The notes beneath the pieces were generated by a model. It was not told the DNA's origin, searched no databases, and saw only the letters and a program-made list of their open reading frames with translations. From Plasmopara viticola (Eukaryota; Oomycota; Peronosporomycetes; Peronosporales; Peronosporaceae): 64,000 nt of DNA. The position numbers and the translations under genes were made by a program. The stretch is taken from NCBI GenBank assembly GCA_001695595.3, contig MBPM02000191.1, forward strand, positions 1-64,000, read 5' to 3'. Positions 1 to 8,803 of this stretch are shown here, in pieces. Position 1 is the stretch's first letter; every line of letters starts with the position of its first letter.

Positions 1-215
1 AGCGATGCAATCATTCGTCGTACATTCTGCCAAGCGTATTGTATCTACTTTTTGCTACAAGCGCTGGCACTGCTTCGAGCGCAAGTTGCATCCCCCGAGA
101 ACCACTTGAAGTTACTGGATCAACATTCTCTTTCTTAATGCATTAAGCTGCGCGTAAGGCTACTTTCTTGTCATTAAGTCAATCAAGGCATTTGAGCTAC
201 CAGGCATGGAGAAGG
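1..215 (+). pseudogene. Fragment of membrane-protein gene, exon 2
   Basis: Matches exon 2 of the intact gene at complement 6807-7349 from its 'SDAI' codons onward. Compared with the other copies, a short deletion near 117 shifts the frame, so the open frame is lost. The fragment starts at the window edge. In the matching copy at 39186 the sequence beyond this point is a CRN header, so the same CRN/membrane-protein chimera probably lies just outside the window. No function is expected. Confidence 0.8.
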
Positions 216-325
216 GTTGCTGTGATTTGAGCGCTTGCATAGCAACTGACGCAAGCAAAGTGGAGTAGGACCTCTGTGAATTTTAAACCCTCTATAGACT
301 TTGCAGTGTTGACTAGCTATATTGT

Positions 326-756
326 TCAAATATCGAGAGGGTCATCAAAGGTACCGGTAGGGGTCCTAGATACTTGACTCCCAGTCTGAGAATCCGCAGT
401 AGAATGACTTGTGATTGGGCCCTCTGCACCAGAAGAGCGAGGTGCTGGAGCACGAGACGCTGGTGTTGTGGATGCCAACGGACTCTTGTCAGCGCACAAC
501 CCAATAAAAGGTGACAGTGAAGTGACAGCAGTTGGACCGATGTCGAGGAGAGCTTGCGCTTTTTTCTTACTACGAGTACATTGATAGGATTGGCTGCAGT
601 GCTGCCTTCCGAAGCGTGACCCGTATCCTTAATAGAATCCGCATCCGCAGGCTGCAGGTTTTGCTTGCCGATGGCGTTCTTGGTCGGCGTTTGCTCTTTT
701 AAAGCCACTTGCGACTGGGCTTCGACGCATCTTGGCTTCGTTCAAAGCAATTTGAT
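326..756 (-). pseudogene. WD40/CAF-1B-like gene, exon 3 fragment
   Basis: Corresponds to the C-terminal, Ser/Thr/Pro-rich exon 3 of the WD40 gene at complement 32479-34510. About 44 bp near the exon start (the basic KKARKKAK region) is missing, and further indels break the frame near 530. The fragment follows intron-2 sequence of the same gene, which is joined to the viral capsid gene at about 829. It is therefore the 3' tail of a rearrangement, not a gene. Confidence 0.8.
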
Positions 757-784
757 CTGCGTGCAAACGACACAAACCAGGTCA

Positions 785-1960
785 TTATTGCGTGCTACTA
801 GGGCAATAACAAATGAACTTTTGAAGCTCACGAGTCGTTGTAAATGGGAAGATTTGACCAGAAGTAGAGATCTGTGTAATGTTGTTGGACATAACGCCGA
901 AAGCTACTCGAAGTGAGCCAGCTCCGCCAGTTGTAAGTTTCCCTGCATTTGGATTACCTGGGGCCGCACTTGATACCATTACTGGAACCGTCGAGCAACC
1001 GTTTAGGGAGAGAGAGGATAAGCTCATTAAATCACCAGTTGCAGTTGTGATATCAACAAAGCCGGTATTGAACGTCATCGTTAATTTGATTTGAGGGTTC
1101 GCAACAAGATCCAATTCCTTAAAGATTGGATGGAGATCAACTAAACAAAGCTTTAGCATATAATACCACGTACCAGCAACACCTCCTGCGGTAGTAACGC
1201 CAGCTACGTATCTACCAGTACCTTGTTGTTGAATTTTAGAAAGAATTGCACCACTTCGCGTTGTCGGCCAACCAAGAGGGTTTGTTGCTGTAATCGTTGC
1301 TCCAGTGGCATCAGAGGTACCAATTTGTTGTGGATTCCAAATAAGATGCTGGATTAGTCCGTTATTAAGAGCTGGAGTTGTTTCTGGAATTAAACCAGTA
1401 GCTACAGTTGTGGCAGCATTAACTGAATTATTCACAAAACCATCTCCTTGTGTTGAAGCGGTAGGATTGCTACTACTTTGTGGGAAATTTAGACTAACTA
1501 CATCATCTGGAGCAAGATAGCAGTCTGCACCGTTCTTCAATAAATCATCATCACACCATTCAGTTTGAGCACGTAAATTGTTCCAATAATTTTTATAGTC
1601 ATTGCTGGTAATGACACTTTTACCGTTGATTTCAACCGCTAATTTATCTAAAATGTTCCATACACCAGCCTTTAATCCTACCGCAAAACGATTTAGAGTA
1701 CCATTAAGAGCTGAGGCAGACGTATTTTTAACCGTTACTACATAAGGAACGACTACATATGCATCTCGAAGACTGCCATACCCAGTAGAGCCATTTAGTT
1801 GTGAAGTCGCATTAATGATGACAGTTCCCGATTGATACGAACCGTTGTTGTCATCAACGACATTTACAACACGCTTGTCTTTGCTGACACTGACAACTGG
1901 ATCCGGATTAGTTGTTGAATCGAATAAAAACGAATCTGCTAATTGGGTGCTATCACTCAT
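785..1960 (-). CDS. Polinton-like virus major capsid protein, C-terminally replaced
   Basis: 391 residues from an ATG preceded by A/T-rich sequence. Composition and pattern fit a double-jelly-roll capsid protein of Polinton-like viruses: rich in Ser, Thr, Asn, Gly and Val, with alternating beta-strand-like segments and a central run near residues 90-150 (VGLKAGVWNILDKLAVEING, then NLRAQTEW and GADCYLAPDD) that resembles a capsid block of that group. This is recognition by eye, not by search. Such capsid proteins usually exceed 450 residues, so this one is probably short at the C-terminus. The last 14 residues (378-391) are not viral: they are translated from intron 2 of the neighbouring WD40 gene (see the fusion finding). 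It is divergent from the protease gene, with about 80 bp between. It was inferred to be a structural protein of an endogenous virus; it may not be expressed. Confidence 0.72.
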   Translation of the reverse strand: MSDSTQLADSFLFDSTTNPDPVVSVSKDKRVVNVVDDNNGSYQSGTVIINATSQLNGSTGYGSLRDAYVVVPYVVTVKNTSASALNGTLNRFAVGLKAGVWNILDKLAVEINGKSVITSNDYKNYWNNLRAQTEWCDDDLLKNGADCYLAPDDVVSLNFPQSSSNPTASTQGDGFVNNSVNAATTVATGLIPETTPALNNGLIQHLIWNPQQIGTSDATGATITATNPLGWPTTRSGAILSKIQQQGTGRYVAGVTTAGGVAGTWYYMLKLCLVDLHPIFKELDLVANPQIKLTMTFNTGFVDITTATGDLMSLSSLSLNGCSTVPVMVSSAAPGNPNAGKLTTGGAGSLRVAFGVMSNNITQISTSGQIFPFTTTRELQKFICYCPSSTQ

Positions 1961-2041
1961 TATTAAAATTGAAGGTTAATGCCTGTTATATTATGATTAG
2001 CTATATATAAGCATTACATAATGATTTTTTAATTAAATAAA

Positions 2042-2407
2042 TTGGGTGAATCGACGGCTAATGAACTACAAGAGCTCGCAAATCAGCTGAATGTTCATGT
2101 TGATGGGATAATAGATTTTAGAAAAATCAGAGGCCCCCTAGGGAATGGAAGCTATATTATATTACTTCGATTAGACTCAGGTGTAGGCCATTGGGTTTGT
2201 GTGTGCAACAATGAATACTTTGATTCGATGGGTTTAGGGCCTCCAAGAATTCTGGGTGATATGGAATGTAATAATAAACAGTTTCAAGGGACCTATGATA
2301 ATTATTGTGGTTTATGGAGTCTGTTGTATCTGTATAGCAAACAACACAATCGACCTGATTTATTGAGACATTTTTACGATTTGAATACAGAAGTTTCACT
2401 TCGTTAA
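2042..2407 (+). CDS. Adenain-like viral maturation cysteine protease, start missing
   Basis: The frame encodes 121 residues with the signature of the adenovirus/Polinton/virophage maturation protease: His50 in GHW, Asp61 in the following YFDSMG segment, Gln82 and Cys89 in NYCGLW. The Gln-Cys spacing of seven matches that of adenain. The role would be cleavage of capsid precursors during virion maturation. The frame opens at a TTG after A/T-rich sequence, with no in-frame ATG before the catalytic residues. Other copies show the same, so the N-terminus is either truncated or uses a non-ATG start. It lies head to head with the capsid gene and is followed after 12 bp by the next ORF in the same direction. 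Confidence 0.72.
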   Translation: MGESTANELQELANQLNVHVDGIIDFRKIRGPLGNGSYIILLRLDSGVGHWVCVCNNEYFDSMGLGPPRILGDMECNNKQFQGTYDNYCGLWSLLYLYSKQHNRPDLLRHFYDLNTEVSLR

Positions 2408-2419
2408 TATAGAGTCATT

Positions 2420-2809
2420 ATGAATAGAATCAGACGATACAGAGGACCTGAAGTGGATGAAGTTGCTCCAAAAGATGATAGAATCGATGTGATAATGAAA
2501 GAATTGGAGTTTTTGCGTTCTGAATTGGCTCAAAAAAAGGTTGAATCATCCATTTCAAAATACTTCAAAGAAGAGATCTTCACAAAAGATAGGGAAGGTT
2601 TACTCAAAGATGGATTTGTTAGCAAAGGAGATTATCTCGAAATTCCACTAACAATACTGAATGCCAGATACAAACAATGGTGCATTGATACTGGACATAA
2701 TCGTATGTTGCGTAAAGCGATCATTGAGAACATCCGAAATGATAAAGTTGATGGAGTTGTGTTCAAATATTATGACGGATACGACAAAATACGTGTTTTC
2801 CCGCATTAG
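2420..2809 (+). CDS. Unknown protein of the virus-like block (129 aa)
   Basis: A clean ATG-started ORF of 129 residues, 12 bp after the protease and co-directional, as in a viral operon-like array. The N-terminal third is charged and probably helical (residues 20-50). The C-terminal half (about 70-129) has the pattern of a compact DNA-binding fold and vaguely recalls the winged-helix tail of D5/P4-type primase-helicases (YKQWC near 94, then a basic helix). That resemblance is weak and no function is assigned. Its 3' end overlaps the convergent 85-residue ORF by 47 bp. The inverted copy at 36386-36770 is frameshifted. Confidence 0.5.
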   Translation: MNRIRRYRGPEVDEVAPKDDRIDVIMKELEFLRSELAQKKVESSISKYFKEEIFTKDREGLLKDGFVSKGDYLEIPLTILNARYKQWCIDTGHNRMLRKAIIENIRNDKVDGVVFKYYDGYDKIRVFPH

Positions 2810-3020
2810 TGTGCTTTTCCTTTATAGACTGACACTTGTTGATACTTGCACTAATTAAATCAATTTCTTTACAGAGCTGTATTATGTCAGATGCTGAATG
2901 CTTTTCTATTTTCGAGTACTCATATAAATCACTCGGTATTTCGGTATCTACCGGTTCCTGTTGTTCGGCATCTTCAACATAACCAGTATCATCGGTATCG
3001 GATAGATATGTAATATCCAT
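2763..3020 (-). CDS. Unknown acidic protein of the virus-like block (85 aa)
   Basis: ATG-started ORF, 85 residues, with an acidic N-terminal half (many Asp/Glu in residues 1-40) and a basic C-terminal end. It is preserved with one or two substitutions in the inverted copy (36175-36432), and its start region is still recognisable in the decayed copies near 29.05, 39.63 and 51.93 kb. It is divergent from the CRN gene across the palindromic module (about 155 bp) and convergent with the 129-residue ORF. I recognise no family. Confidence 0.45.
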   Translation of the reverse strand: MDITYLSDTDDTGYVEDAEQQEPVDTEIPSDLYEYSKIEKHSASDIIQLCKEIDLISASINKCQSIKEKHTNAGKHVFCRIRHNI

Positions 3021-3059
3021 GATTTTTGTGTCTATATAAATAAATATATTTGTATCTGC

Positions 3060-3175
3060 AGTTGTTCAATCACCCAATTGGGTGATGTCAAAAACCCAAC
3101 AGTGGGTTGCACCATTTGATTGGCTGAAATACGGATAGAGAGAAGGTCCCTCACTCACAGAAAGCAATTGGAAAC
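3060..3175 (+). promoter_or_regulatory. Palindromic, CCAAT-containing intergenic module upstream of CRN
   Basis: Holds a perfect 18-bp palindrome ATCACCCAATTGGGTGAT (3069-3086), then the inverted repeat AACCCA...TGGGTT (about 3093-3108), then an inverted CCAAT box (ATTGG, 3119-3123) that ends 53 bp before the CRN ATG. The same order recurs at five other loci in the window. It separates the CRN gene from the divergent 85-residue ORF, so it is probably a two-way promoter. That role is inferred from position and conservation. Confidence 0.6.
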
Positions 3176-4297
3176 ATGATGAAGCTAGTGTGCGCGCCCG
3201 TTGGAGTGAAGGGAAACCCATTCCCCGTGAAGATCGATGCGAGCGATCTTGTGGGAGAATTGAAGACGGCCATCGCGGAAGATCAGAAGTATGACTTTGC
3301 AGCGAGCAAGCTGGAGCTGTTCCTCGCCAAGAAGGGCGACGCGTGGTTGACCCAAAAGCAGGTGGACGAAGGAATCAGTGACACGAGTGATTTCAAGCCA
3401 TTGAAGGTTGTGGCAGCCCCACTCCAGTTGGTCGGCTTGTCGGAGAAAGACGTTGCGTTCGAACTCACGATGGAGGATATCGAGACTATGAACACCCCTG
3501 TTCACGTGTTGGTGGTGATTCCAACCGAAGAGGACACTGTCTCTCCTTTAGCAGCAATTGCTACCACGTTGTTCCAACACACGTTCCTTTACGTTTCCAG
3601 TACAACGGCTACGAGAACTCAAAAGCTGAAGAAGCAATTGGTGAGGGACTACAAATGTGATTGTGGGAAAAACCAGAACGGCGACTCGATGCTTCTTTGC
3701 ATGGTGATGAATATCGGTCTACCGAGCCCTGTTGTGATTGCATCTCATATTTTTCGACGAGAACACGATCGCCTCAAAGGTGATTTTGTGCAAATCGAGG
3801 ATATTGACGATGTGAGAAACGGATTGCTGTTATTCAAACCGATCGAAAGCGCCTTCGATGACCTCGATATTGCGTTTCTTGTCGACAAGCAAGATCAGTT
3901 CATTTTAAAGATTTTCAATCCAATGATCAAGACGCAGCTGCTCGTGGACAGCTTGACTCAACAGCAGTGGGATGTACTTGGAGGTGGATCCGTACCAGCA
4001 CATTGGAGGACAAGCACAAGTCCCATCTACGCTTCAAATGCGCCGCAGTTCAATGTGCTCACAACATTTGGCGAGTTGGATGGTAGGACACTTCGTTTTC
4101 CAAGCGGGTCAACACTACGTCCTTTCAGGCGCTGTTTGTACCATCAAGCTCAGTTGGCCAGAGCAAAGGCGATTATTAAAGGATGGGTGTCGAAAGATTA
4201 TGACTTCGATGACTTCTCGTCAGAAGGATTTACACTGGAAGAAAAGATGAAATTGTTGTTTACTTCCAGTTTGAACATTGCTGGAAATCCGTTATAG
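3176..4297 (+). CDS. Crinkler (CRN) effector with HNH-type C-terminal domain
   Basis: 373 residues. The N-terminus starts with the ubiquitin-like CRN header (MMKLVC..), has LFLAK at 48-52, and closes with the HVLVVIP boundary motif at 110-116. No classical signal peptide is seen, as is common in CRNs. The C-terminal domain carries CDCG at 161-164, Cys175, ASHIF with His191, RNGLLL with Asn215, and FDD at 227-229. This is the layout of HNH_2-like nuclease domains, as in the CRN13 group, which is reported to act on host DNA in the nucleus. That assignment rests on motif reading. It differs from the inverted copy mainly in its first 50 residues. The gene lies next to the virus-like block and is followed by a CRN relic. 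Confidence 0.85.
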   Translation: MMKLVCAPVGVKGNPFPVKIDASDLVGELKTAIAEDQKYDFAASKLELFLAKKGDAWLTQKQVDEGISDTSDFKPLKVVAAPLQLVGLSEKDVAFELTMEDIETMNTPVHVLVVIPTEEDTVSPLAAIATTLFQHTFLYVSSTTATRTQKLKKQLVRDYKCDCGKNQNGDSMLLCMVMNIGLPSPVVIASHIFRREHDRLKGDFVQIEDIDDVRNGLLLFKPIESAFDDLDIAFLVDKQDQFILKIFNPMIKTQLLVDSLTQQQWDVLGGGSVPAHWRTSTSPIYASNAPQFNVLTTFGELDGRTLRFPSGSTLRPFRRCLYHQAQLARAKAIIKGWVSKDYDFDDFSSEGFTLEEKMKLLFTSSLNIAGNPL

Positions 4298-4335
4298 CGA
4301 ATTGAATTACATTATCGTGGACGGTGATATAACTG

Positions 4336-4518
4336 TTGCTTGCTAGGCCGATCTCATTAGAACACGTGTGGTTGGATAATAACGGCTGTGAAGCTGTGAC
4401 GCTCGATGAACATAAACACCCGGGAAGCTGTTTGCACATAAATCCGTTGGCGTGGATTAAGAACATGAAGAACTTTGAACTAAATGAAGGGATAATCCAC
4501 GTATTGCTGGTGATCTAA
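4336..4518 (+). pseudogene. CRN header relic
   Basis: Short remnant resembling residues 60-115 of the CRN at complement 40804-41919: WLDNNG, AVTLDE, WIKN and a degraded HVLV motif (HVLLVI followed by a stop). No LFLAK part and no C-terminal domain are present. It sits between the CRN gene and the WD40 gene and has an identical inverted copy at 34671-34853. It marks a second, older CRN insertion or a tandem remnant. Confidence 0.65.
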
Positions 4519-4678
4519 CTAATATGTGTTATTTTATCGCTATTGTCTCCATCGTCGCCTTTTCATCTTATCTACATGTGCAGAAAACAAACGTTTTTTG
4601 CGTGTTTTGCGTACTATATAGTTTTAAAGTACTCTGTCTGAAGGCTAATTTGCTTTAGATACTTAGGTTCGTGGGATT

Positions 4679-6706
4679 ATGACTTTGAGAAGTTTGAAAA
4701 CCCTTAATTCGTCATTAGCCATGCCGAAGCTCAAAGTCCCGCCGGTGCGCGTGGCGACGCCAGAAATTAGGCTACACTGTGGCCCCACGGGGCTCAATGA
4801 GGCTGTCTTGTCATTAGACTTTCTACGACCAAACAATAAAAACGCAACGACATCTGACAAGCCACTATTGGCCACGGGAGGTGCCGACAAGGAGATCAAG
4901 TTGTGGCGCGTGGGTGAGATGGAGGACATCACGGCCAAAAGCGGCGTAGCGCTTGAGTTCATTTTCAGTCTCTCGGGGCACGATCGTAGCGTTAATTGTG
5001 TGCGATTTTCACCCAATGGTGTGTACTTGGCGTCCGCCAGTGACGACACGTCGATCATTCTTTGGACCAAACCCAAGACAGCGGGCGATGGCTGGCGCTG
5101 GGACCAGATTTCGTCGCTCAGTGACGTTGGGCGCACCATCTTGTCTTTAGGTCACAAAGGCGACATAACTGACCTATCGTGGTCACCTGACTCGGCTTTC
5201 CTTGCTTCCTCGTCGGTCGACAATCGTTGTGTCATATGGGACGTCGAAAAGGGCGACGTCGCTGAGCGACGCAAGGACCACACGCAATACGTGCAGGGCG
5301 TCGCTTGGGATCCACTTAACGAATTTATTGTTACCGAAGGAAATGATCGCTCCTGCAAAGTTTACGCGCTCAGTGGCTTTGGAGCAGCAACGCGGCCGAA
5401 TGGGAAGAAGAAGGGACGCAAATTTATGTGTATTCAGACGTTAAAGACTCGTGAATTTCCTTTGCTGCCCAGCAAACCAAACTTGTCAGCGATAACAACC
5501 GAGAACGACAAGGTGGACGAGGATAACACCCAGAACGAAGCTGTCGGAGCGACTTTGGGGAATGCAACCACGAAAGCTTTAGCTCCGCCGAAACATCGAA
5601 TGTTTCTAGACGATACGTGTCCAGCGTTTGCACGACGACCTGCTTGGACACCTGATGGAAACTACTTTCTGACACCAACTGGGACTTTTTGCGCTAACAA
5701 GTCGGCGTCCCCTGTAAACACAGTGTACGCTTACTCACGTGGAAATCTAAGCCAGCCAACACTCCACTTACCTGGACAGGAAAAGGCTTCACTGGCCGTT
5801 CGCTGTAGCCCTGTAATGTACAAATTACGTCGCCAAGGTAAAACCTCTCCAGTGTCTAATTTTTTTCAAACAGAATTACGCTCCGTCTTTGCTGTGATCA
5901 CACTCGACGCTGTCACCATCTACGACACTCAGGTACATTTTACTATTTCACATCTGTTTCGTGGTTGCGCTAGCTGACCAGAGTTTACGGTTGCTGTAAC
6001 AGCAAGCTCACCCAATTAGCATGATAAAGGATCTGCACTATGCAGACTTGACTGACGCTTCGTGGACTGCAGACGGACAGACACTGAGTATTTCGTCAGC
6101 GGATGGCTACATTTCGTTCATTCACTTTGAAGAGGGTTTCTTTGGGACGAGCGTACGTTACGAAGGTGAGCTTCAAAAGTTCATTTGTTATTGCCCTAGT
6201 AGTACGCGATAATGACCTGGTTTGTGTCGTTTGCACGCAGATCAAATTGCTTTGAACGAAGCCAAGATGCGTCGAATGTTTGCGACACCAAGAAGGCGCG
6301 TAAGAAAGCGAAAAGTCAAGCCCAGTCTCAAGTGGCTTTAAAAGAGCAAACTCCGACCAAGAACGCCATCGGCAAGCAAAATTTGCAGCCTTCGGATTCT
6401 TAAGGATACGGGTAAAGCTTCGAAAGGCAGCACTGCAGCCAATCCTGTTAATGTACTCGTAGTAAGAAAAAAGCGCAGCTCTCCTCGACATCGGTCCAAC
6501 CTGCTGTCACTTCGCTGTCACCTTCCATTGGGTCACGCGCTTCCACGAGTCCGTTAGCATTTACAACACCAGCGTCTCGTGCTCCAGCACCTCGCTCTTC
6601 TAGTGCAGAGGGCCCAATCACAAGTCATTTTTCTGTGGATCCTCAGACTGGGAGTCAAGTATCTAGGACCCCTACCGGTACCTTTGATGACCCTCTTGAT
6701 ATTTAA
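4679..6706 (+). pseudogene. CAF-1 p60-like WD40 gene, copy 1, frameshifted in exon 3
   Basis: Exons 4679-5932 and 6003-6165 with GT-AG introns 5933-6002 and 6166-6240 match the complete copy at complement 32479-34510. Exon 3 starts at 6241 but lacks one C in the ACACCCAAG run near 6290, which shifts the frame, and more small deletions follow near 6400. From about 5800 on it also differs clearly from copies 2 and 3, while the earlier part is nearly identical to copy 2. The 3' neighbour is the intact membrane-protein gene, so this looks like the original position of the gene. If the frameshift is a read error, the gene could be intact. Confidence 0.8.
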
Positions 6707-6806
6707 ACAATATAGCTAGTCAACTCTAAAAGGTCTATAGAAGGTTTACGATACATAGAGGTCCTACTCCACTTTGCTTGCGTCAGTTGCTATGCAAACG
6801 CTCAAA

Positions 6807-7349
6807 TCACAGCAACCCCTTCTCCATGCCTGGTAGCTCAAATGCCTTAATTGACTTAAATACAAGAAAGTAGCCGTACGCAGAGCTTAATGCACCAAGA
6901 AAGAGAATGTTGATCCAGTGCAGCATCGAGTGGTTCTCGGGGGATGCAACTTGCGCTCGAAGTAGTACCAGCGCTTGTAGCAAAAAGCAGATACAATACG
7001 CTTGGCAGAATGTACGACGAACGATTGCATCGCTCACGAGCCGTGTACGCCACACCATCCATCCTTGTGCCAGAGTCAACGCACCTATAGACAAGAGCAA
7101 GTTACACAGCTAGTAAAAGAGTGAGTGTCGTACTAGCAAGAGGTGTAAACTAAGAGCAGCAAGAAATGTACGATTGGTAACCTCACCGTAGAGTCGCACA
7201 AACTCATGAGCCATGTGCGTATGACCAGCATCGCCAAGCAATGGTGCGAGAAGTGAGTGCGGCGTGAAAAAGCACAAAGCCCCCGTTAAGACTGCAATAA
7301 CCATGTGCACTGCGAACAATCGGTCAAGCTCGCGCCGCACGGACGCCAT
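6807..7349 (-). CDS. Small multi-pass membrane protein, two exons
   Basis: complement(join(6807..7084,7187..7349)) encodes 146 residues. The 102-bp intron (7085-7186, GTGAGG...TATAG) restores one frame through 'RLYG|ALTLAQGW'. There are about four hydrophobic segments (residues 11-38, 52-66, 80-98, 108-128), so it is an integral membrane protein. Its function is unknown to me; the RLYGALTLAQGW segment recalls small DoxX/TP53I11-like four-helix proteins, but only loosely. It is convergent with the WD40 gene and divergent from the p24 gene, with only 55 bp between the start codons, so they share a promoter region. Exon 2 pieces of this gene occur four more times in the window, joined to CRN headers. 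Confidence 0.75.
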
Positions 7350-7404
7350 CTTATTGAATTTATAGTTTTTGTAGACTTTGTGTAGGGTACACTACAGTCA
7401 CAAA

Positions 7405-8180
7405 ATGAAGACACTGATGTGGGTACTTGGGCTGGCGTCCGCTCTGTTGCCGTGGGTCGCGGCCATGCACGTGATTATCTCGTCTCGTGCTTCGGAATGT
7501 TTTTACGTAGAGGGCGAAAGCTACAAACACGGCATTTCGCTTACATTTGAAGTGTTAAGGGGCGTCGCGGACGAGCTGGAGACGGAACTTCGGGACGACA
7601 AGGATTAAGTTGTATACACGCACAAGGGCGCCGTGGGAAGGTACGTAAGCCCAATTGGGCACGGTGGTATGCACTCGGTGTGCTTTAAGAATGATCGCTC
7701 CTCTGTGGGGGACGTATTCATTGGCTTCTCTTTTCATGCCGATGACCCGAATCACGAAGTGCTGTCGAATGCAGACGCGACGAAAATCAGTTAGTGGTAC
7801 ATCTGAGTCGAACACGTTCCCTAAGTGAACTAAGTATTTTTTATCTGTTGCAATGAACTCAAAGAGCACGTAGTGGGGCTGGAGGATCTCGTCTACGAGT
7901 TAAGCATGAATCTCGACACGGTCAAGGATTCTCAAGCGTTTATGAAAGCACTAACGAATTACCAAGACCAGCGTACGTTTTAAGTGTCTTCGTCAGCTCG
8001 CACTTCCTAAATCAACGAAGTGGGCTGACACAATGTATCTTTTTTTGCTTTGTAGTGATCACAAGCACCCACGACCAGATCATGTGTTGGACACTTGCCG
8101 AAATGGTAGTGCTGACGGCCGTTTCAGTCGCGCAGATTTCATATCTGCGGCAAACGCTTGAGGTGCGGCGCATTTTGTGA
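7405..8180 (+). pseudogene. p24/TMED (emp24/gp25L) cargo receptor gene with in-frame stop
   Basis: Starts with a signal peptide (MKTLMWVLGLASALLPWVAA) followed by a GOLD-like lumenal domain containing the Cys pair ECF...VCF, then a coiled-coil segment and a C-terminal membrane segment ending in a short tail (EVRRIL, stop 8178-8180). Such proteins cycle between ER and Golgi and select cargo for COPI/COPII vesicles. A TAA at 7606-7608 interrupts the GOLD domain while the same frame continues well beyond it (VVYTHKGAVGRY...). Two introns are needed: one near 7787-7873 with uncertain borders, and one from about 7961 to 8053 (GTACGT...TTGTAG). A true nonsense mutation and a read error are both possible. 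Confidence 0.75.
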
Positions 8181-8803
8181 GACAGGGGTCCGAGGCCATA
8201 CTTGCTGGTCAAAATTAATGAACCGATCGACTTTAAAGAGACAATTGATTTGCACCCACTTGTAACGTAACGTGCCAAATTAAGAAAAAGAGCTTATTGT
8301 TGATCGCCAGCCGTTATGCGAGTTGTTTTGCCTCTATACCATTTAAACAACGCGATACGTTTGGCTCAACGAGCACATATACTGCAGAGTCTTGATTCTT
8401 AACCGCGACAATAAAATATTTCGTAGAAGGTATGCTAAGAAATATATACAGATTCGAGAAGAATGTCGCGAAATCTTGACGATTTTTTTTTCATTATAAC
8501 CTAGGCGTCCATTTACTGTCCAGCAATTTCAGTATCTTCCGCAGTTTTTAAGCACACGAGCATAGAGAATATCATCAGACATTTGTAGATACTATACTAT
8601 AGTCAAGAGGAGAATTGCTTAAAACATAACATTACCGTCGATTCGATCAAGTGTTGATTGCACAATGAAAAATAAGGTATTTTAATTGCTAATAGCTTAG
8701 TTTATGCACTTCAGAGTGCGACAAAAGATGGAGTCTATACATACTTGAGTTTTGCTTGATTGGGACACGCAGTGTTATCTCTTGCGGTATCTTTTGTATG
8801 AAC
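8181..8803. other. Intergenic, nothing recognised
   Basis: A/T-rich sequence between the p24 gene and the Copia element. No ORF with recognisable protein, RNA gene or repeat was seen. Confidence 0.6.

Larger units (their letters stand above)
1..7035. repeat. Inverted repeat A', left arm
   Basis: Reverse complement of 32150-39190; paired coordinates sum to about 39187-39190. From 1 to about 5800 the arms are nearly identical (capsid, protease, small ORFs, CRN body, 5' two thirds of the WD40 gene). From 5800 to 7035 identity is visibly lower. Homology ends at about 7035 inside exon 2 of the membrane-protein gene, where the other arm switches to CRN sequence. The arm probably extends left of the window, because base 1 lies at the CRN/membrane-protein junction seen at about 39186. 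Confidence 0.93.

Noticed and set aside
3069..3108. Palindromes as an intrinsic terminator or CRISPR-type repeat
   Set aside because: The locus is eukaryotic, there is no T-tract or spacer array, and the position before CRN starts fits a promoter element better.
4663..5139. 158-residue ORF antisense to the WD40 gene (also 34050-34526)
   Set aside because: It lies wholly opposite a conserved WD40 exon and shows no domain of its own.
6212..6403. Independent 63-residue gene
   Set aside because: It is exon 3 of WD40 copy 1 read across the frameshift and intron 2.
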